Shown: piece by piece, positions 19,150 to 22,921 of the stretch
How positions within the stretch are numbered: position 1 is the first letter of the stretch
Layout of the letters: each line of letters begins with the position of its first letter
Source: Chlorokybus atmophyticus
Lineage: Eukaryota > Streptophyta > Chlorokybophyceae > Chlorokybales > Chlorokybaceae
DNA length: 22,921 nt
Direction: 5' to 3'
Assembly: GCA_009103225.1 (NCBI GenBank)
Contig: RHPI01002069.1
Coordinates: 1,196,468 to 1,219,388 of the forward strand
Translations under genes and position numbers: made by a program
The notes under the pieces: generated by a model
Told to the model about the DNA's origin: nothing
What the model saw: only the letters and a program-made list of their open reading frames with translations
The model's database searches: none

Positions 19150-19182
19150 GGACCATGCATGGTTCTTCAACGTCAAGCCGTG
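19150..19182 (-). repeat. Right terminal inverted repeat of the 4.0-kb element
   Basis: Reverse complement begins CACGGCTTGACGTT and matches the left end at 26 of 33 positions. Confidence 0.65.
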
Positions 19183-21595
19183 TTAACCCTGAAGACCCTA
19201 AGGATCAGGACATCAGCGTCACATGTATGCCGACAAAGGTCTGTAACATGCAGTATCTAATGGAGTATCTAATCTGAGCCAGCATGCCTGTTACTGCTCT
19301 TCGTCGGAGCAGGTATGGCTCGCGCGGTTATGGCAATCCACATGCCGCTAATGGCTTCAATCTCCAGTACAGTGGTGACGAGCACAGCTTTGGCCATCCT
19401 TCCACGGGCGATTGGTGGAAGGATGTGGAGGTGGATTTGAGGAGTGAGGTGGGGGAAGCGTCTTACTTGGCGCCTTCCATTCCGTACAGTAACAAGGCCA
19501 CGCTAAACAGCGCGGGCAAGCGCTCTGGCTACCCTCTGATAGCATTGCTTGCCAACTACAGTTGGAACATGTATGCTATCAACATGGGGATTGTTATGAT
19601 AGCGCATCGGCCGGTGGTTCACGCAGTGGCCGGGCATCCCACTTGGGCGCAGAACAAGGAATCGTTCTCAACTCGACAATGTGAGATTTTTCATGACGCT
19701 TGAATGTAGTGTTAGGGGATGTAAAGTGGGCGAGCTGAGAAGGTCTGCAGCTCATCGATCCGAATGGCATTGAGCGTCGTGTGTTTCCCGCGCTTGCCAA
19801 CCACATCAGCGACTTGCAAGTAGTGGGCATGCATGGTTGTAACTGAATGCAACATGCTGGCAAACAGTGCATGGAGGATATTGTCAGTGAGCATCTAAGT
19901 TTGCCGTGTTGCATGGTACTGCCACACTCGCACGCACTGTGTCGGGCAATCAAACGCGACAAACATCCTTCCCGATGTTTGTCTCGTCACCAAAGCAGAT
20001 CTGTTGGAGATCGATGAGGACCGGGAATTGAAAACCGAGGCTTTCTACACACCAGCAACACGTCAGCTGCGCGCGGACCTGCATAGCCGTGTTAGGAATG
20101 CACGCCAGACAGCCAAGGCTTTTAAAGAGCAGCACTCCATGCATGTCGTGGAGGTAATGGTTCAATTACTGGCATTTGTGAGAATGAATGGCTTTCCGTG
20201 TAACCAGGCAATGTGGTTTGGCAACGGAATGCACTGTGGGGTTGGCGACAGTCGCGGGTGCTGAGAGCTGACTGCTACTCTCGTCTTGCCCCTAACGCAA
20301 TGCATGTGCTGAGAGGCATCATTGACCACCTGCTTGCTGCTGTGTACGAGGCTGCGAAGGAGCGCATGCGTCCATCCACGATACAGATTCTGCAGGCCAG
20401 GCATGTTTTTGGTGTTGCTTTTGTGTTGAACACAAAAGCCAACGACACGTGCTCACAAGCAGATGTATACAGGTTGAATGCATGCAAGGCGACTCTACGG
20501 GTTTCGCACTTCAAGGCACCCACAAGCACAGTAGATTTCTTCCTGTCCGACCACTCCTTTCAGGTGGTGGAGAAAGTGGCGGTGCTGCAGCTGCTGCCAG
20601 TCCTTGCAGACAGTTTGCTGCTCGACAATGAGGGCAATGATTTCTTCACCATTGCTGCCGCATCGCTTGCCCAGTGAAACAAGAAGTTGCTTAAGGCACA
20701 TGAACACACAAGAGAGACCCTGATCACAGCCAACAACGAGCTGGCTGCCTTCAAATCTGCAGTGTTGCATCCGCTATTGTCATTATATTCTGCACAGAAG
20801 TCAGGTTGAAAGATTGAGAAGATGCATCAGCTCACTCATTTTGGGCCGGCAATTGTCAGCAGTGGACACCCAGATTTGTTCGCGCCAATTGCATGGAGCA
20901 GACGCACGCCCAAAATATCGAAAAGTGGGCCACGTGGTGGCAACAACCGGGACTACCAGGCGCGTATCCTGAAGGTATGAAGCTGTGCGAAATATGTGAG
21001 AGAGGATGGCATGGTCGTGACTCCCGAGATGCGCTCGAACATGGCGCAGGCGCGGCAGCAATGCTGTAACGCAACAAGACGGACAAGTTGCTACGGATGG
21101 ATGTGCTGACAAGGAGGGAGTCTTCCCGTACTGAAGCGGTTCTGCGTAGCCGCCAAGTCGCCCCGAGAGCTCCATTCGCCGACAAGCTGGCTGCCACCCT
21201 GGACAGCTGGTTAACGAGGGAACAACTGGAGTTGGCCGACGGGTGGCGTGCTGTTCGCGTGGTGACGGAAGCGCAGCGGTGTACATGACATCCGGAGTCA
21301 GCATGGCGCGCGCAACTGGGATGTTCCATGGGCGGCCTTGGTTCTCTACACTTGAGTTGAAAAGTGATGAGGACGGTGTGAACGTGATGTGGTGGGCTCA
21401 GGCATTCCTTTTTTGCGCGTGGTGGTGTGGGGTGGTAGCGGCGAGCGCGTGTGAAAGGAGGTCGTGTTTGTCCGCTGGTACGTGAAGCTGGATGTGACGA
21501 GCGACATAAAGTGCATTGCTTTGGAATGGGAAAAGTGTCGAGGGGTTCCACATCGCGATGTCGTGACTCTGGAGCAAGTAAAAGGCATTGTTTAG
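19183..21595 (+). pseudogene. Plavaka-like (CACTA-related) DNA transposase, central and C-terminal part
   Basis: Following frames in order gives the family's landmarks: VNPEDPKDQDISV near the border; then in one 139-codon frame STGDWWKDVEVDLRSEVGEA, IPYSNKATLNSAGKRSGYPL (the 'gdWW ... sDkT.l ... aYPvYl' block), LANYSWNMYAINMG and EIFHDA. After frameshifts come GIERRVFPALANHISDLQ, LVTKADLLEIDEDRELKTEA, RLAPNAMHVLRGIIDHLLAA, KMHQLTHFGPAIVSSGHPDL, NRDYQARILK, MFHGRPWFSTLEL and VVFVRWYVKLDVTSD, ending at TAG 21593. This order (DDE transposase core, then HLLTH-like motif, then a C-terminal 'VRWf' segment) is that of Plavaka elements as I know them. At least six frameshifts or stops make it inactive. 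The N-terminal part lies at 14700-15161, beyond the inserted 4.0-kb element. Confidence 0.7.
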
Positions 21596-21603
21596 CTGCT
21601 CTC

Positions 21604-21988
21604 TGTTGAGAACTAGTGATGCGCCTAGTGTGTGTGTAATTGCCTCTTACATACAAGTGTGCACACACTAAGGACAAGTGCAGCAAGCACGCCAACTATA
21701 GAGATAATGTGCGACCCACTGTATTAAGCATTATACAGTGTCTTATATACTATGCTACTAAGCACTAGTCAACTCTAGTCAACTCTAGTCAAAGTCAACA
21801 CTAGTCAACACTAGTCAGTGGTCAAAGTCAATGTTGACCATGGTTGACCATAACTGCCGTAACTGCCGTAACTCCCGTAACTCTCGTAACTCTCGTAACT
21901 CCCGTAACTATAAAGGTTAAGCTGATCGTACCAACTACATGTAGGCGCCGCCTATACATGTACTTTCAACAAGCTATAACATCTAACA
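21604..21988 (-). mobile_element. 3' LTR of a copia-type retrotransposon
   Basis: On the minus strand the 385-base segment starts TGTTAGATG at 21988, directly after a purine-rich GTGGGAG, and ends TTCTCAACA at 21604; TGTT/AACA form the usual inverted ends. A TATA box (GTATATAA, 21750-21743) lies about 240 bases in, as expected for a U3/R border, preceded by tandem repeats. It lies eight bases beyond the stop of the Plavaka-like gene, so it probably inserted into that element's tail. The 5' LTR is outside the window. Confidence 0.7.
21764..21909 (-). promoter_or_regulatory. Tandem TTGAC and GTTACG arrays in the LTR U3
   Basis: Plus-strand 21764-21850 consists of about 10-bp units CTAGTCAACT and variants, giving seven or more TTGAC cores on the LTR's own strand. 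Plus-strand 21855-21909 holds six 9-bp units of the form CCGTAACTN. Both lie just upstream of the TATA box. TTGAC(C/T) is the core of the plant W box bound by WRKY factors; an enhancer role is inferred. Confidence 0.6.
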
Positions 21989-22633
21989 CTCCCACGCGAG
22001 CAGCTTGACCTTGAACTCCAAGTCCTTCTCGCAAGCTTACCCACATTAACTTACTCCATTGAACACTCCCACGGATCTGTTGCTCCCACGGACTTGATGC
22101 TTGTCTCCATGACACCATCTTCTCCTCATGCTGCCACCAAAACTACAAGGTTCCAATACTCCTTGTTTCCTCCTCATAGTTGTCGCATCAGGTTCCACCA
22201 CGCCACGCCTGACCTTGCTCAGGTGGTTTCGAGGACTCCCTCAATGGCAAACTATGCTATAAACTACACTGAGTTCTCTACCTTAGCAATGCTGTACCAG
22301 AGTGTAGGCCGTGCAAGGGTTGATCAGACCCTTCTACCAATGAAAGCACCCCTCCCATCTCCTGTTAGCTAGCTATACAACCCAGTCTTTGCATGCCAAT
22401 CAAGTGAAGTGTTCTAACTAGTACCGCACATGTGTGCTACCAAAAAACAACTCCACAGCAATGCAACCTCTGGTGTATGCAGCTCAACACCAGCAACTAC
22501 TCATAGGCTAGCAGTAACTCTTACAGACCTTTGTGTCTACGACCTCCGTCTGCGCATGTCCTTCACGCGCCCTTGCAGTGGGAGAGGACGGACGAACACC
22601 ATCCACTGCAACTCCTTGAGGTCCTCACCAATG
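21989..22633 (-). mobile_element. Internal remnant of the copia element, pol almost absent
   Basis: Only 645 bases separate gag from the 3' LTR, far too little for protease, integrase, reverse transcriptase and RNase H. A short LDWHAKTG near 22400 may be a relic of the pre-integrase WHxRLGH motif. The last bases before the LTR end in a short purine tract. No intact frame was seen, so most of pol has been deleted. Confidence 0.5.
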
Positions 22634-22921
22634 CTAGAAAGCAATCGCCATCGTGGCGTGCTCCTCCTTGGTTGCCTCATCGTGGATCCTCTTCTGGCAC
22701 TCGCGAATGAAGTGGCCCTTCATCTTGCAATAATGACACTCTTTGTCACGTGATGGCTTCCCACCACCTGCTTTGCTCCTGCTTCGTGTGTGTTGAGAAG
22801 ATGAGGCAGAAAGTGCAATGGGTTCTCCACCATTCTCTATCTCCTGAACATCCAACTTGCCTTCCACAGCTAGCAGCTTAGGCACTACATCAGCAAACTT
22901 TAAAACCACATTTGAGGACTC
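22634..22921 (-). CDS. Copia-type gag, C-terminal part with zinc knuckle (partial at right edge)
   Basis: The frame is open from the right edge (ESSNVVLKFADVVPKLLAVE) for 95 codons to TGA/TAG-type termination at 22634. It has the copia gag pattern: the 'vv..LL..E..l' helix, a Ser/Lys/Arg-rich linker (SSSQHTRSRSKAGGGKPSRD), then the nucleic-acid-binding knuckle CHYCKMKGHFIREC (C-x2-C-x4-H-x4-C, all four ligands present). The start lies outside the window. In intact copia elements gag continues into pol; here the frame ends soon after the knuckle and pol is largely lost. Confidence 0.85.
   Translation of the reverse strand, partial: ESSNVVLKFADVVPKLLAVEGKLDVQEIENGGEPIALSASSSQHTRSRSKAGGGKPSRDKECHYCKMKGHFIRECQKRIHDEATKEEHATMAIAF

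Larger units (their letters stand above)
15162..19182. mobile_element. 4.0-kb non-coding element with CACTG-type inverted ends
   Basis: The left end 15162-15194 starts CACTGCTTGACGTT; the reverse complement of the right end (19182-19150) starts CACGGCTTGACGTT. The 33-base ends agree at 26 positions. Many GGTCC/GGACC motifs in both orientations crowd the first 300 and last 800 bases, as in CACTA elements. No transposase frame is present inside, so it is non-autonomous. It separates the two parts of a Plavaka-like transposase. No clean 2-3 bp target duplication is visible; the only flanking match is AACC at 15157-15160 and 19185-19188. A further insertion lies at 15518-16551. Confidence 0.65.

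Noticed and set aside
20980-21060. LCEICERGWH looking like part of a PHD finger
   Set aside because: It arises in a shifted frame of the Plavaka-like gene; the neighbouring frame (VREDGMVVTPEMRSNM) continues the transposase pattern.
20856-21695. Longest frame in the window, 279 codons on the minus strand
   Set aside because: Antisense to recognisable transposase motifs, with Arg/Ser/Pro/His-rich composition typical of a shadow frame.
21764-21909. Possible CRISPR-like array
   Set aside because: Units are 9 to 10 bases, head to tail and without spacers, and lie within an LTR; these are simple tandem repeats.
22094-22372. Plus-strand 92-codon frame
   Set aside because: Antisense to the copia internal region, with no motif; not supported as coding.

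Overview
The window looks like nuclear DNA of a eukaryotic, probably photosynthetic, protist; a green alga is my best guess. Genes are split into short exons (40 to 370 bases) by introns of about 70 to 400 bases with GT-AG and some GC-AG borders. One gene encodes a plant-type Mini-ribonuclease III, and the right two thirds are layered, decayed transposons of algal/plant type. Nothing bacterial (operons, Shine-Dalgarno sites, CRISPR) was seen. The species cannot be named from sequence alone.

Left, gene-rich part (1-6.8 kb). A kinesin motor gene reads leftward and runs off the left edge (21-2001, eight exons assembled). Its upstream region carries an uninterrupted run of 91 G. About 330 bases away and divergent is a six-exon Mini-III RNase gene (2335-3815). 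After 1.4 kb without a recognisable gene comes an acireductone dioxygenase gene on the minus strand (5275-6787) of the methionine salvage pathway. It has two homologous, phase-compatible, mutually exclusive last exons.

Middle (6.8-13.6 kb). An AT-richer spacer leads into a frameshifted Ty3/gypsy-type integrase with a C-terminal PHD finger (8392-9303, minus). A second LTR element on the plus strand lies directly against it: LTR 9309-9636, initiator-Met-tRNA-type primer site, gag with many stops, zinc knuckle and dead retropepsin. Inside its gag sits a complete miniature LTR retrotransposon (TRIM, 11806-12307) with 89-bp LTRs, primer site, polypurine tract and a perfect 5-bp target duplication. 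Three minus-strand exons of a coiled-coil, acidic-tailed protein (13234-13637) follow.

Right (13.8-22.9 kb). A Plavaka-like (CACTA-related) transposase gene is present in decayed form and is split in two, with its N-terminal part at about 14700-15161 and the rest at 19183-21595. The split is made by a 4.0-kb non-coding element with CACTG-type inverted ends and many GGTCC/GGACC subterminal motifs (15162-19182). That element itself contains a 1.03-kb insertion with perfect 20-bp inverted ends (15518-16551). A copia-type element on the minus strand closes the window: 3' LTR 21604-21988 and gag with CCHC knuckle running off the right edge. The U3 of its LTR holds tandem TTGAC and GTTACG arrays just upstream of a TATA box.

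The three host genes at left are unrelated in function. The rest is a record of successive insertions, and relative ages can be read from which element interrupts which.
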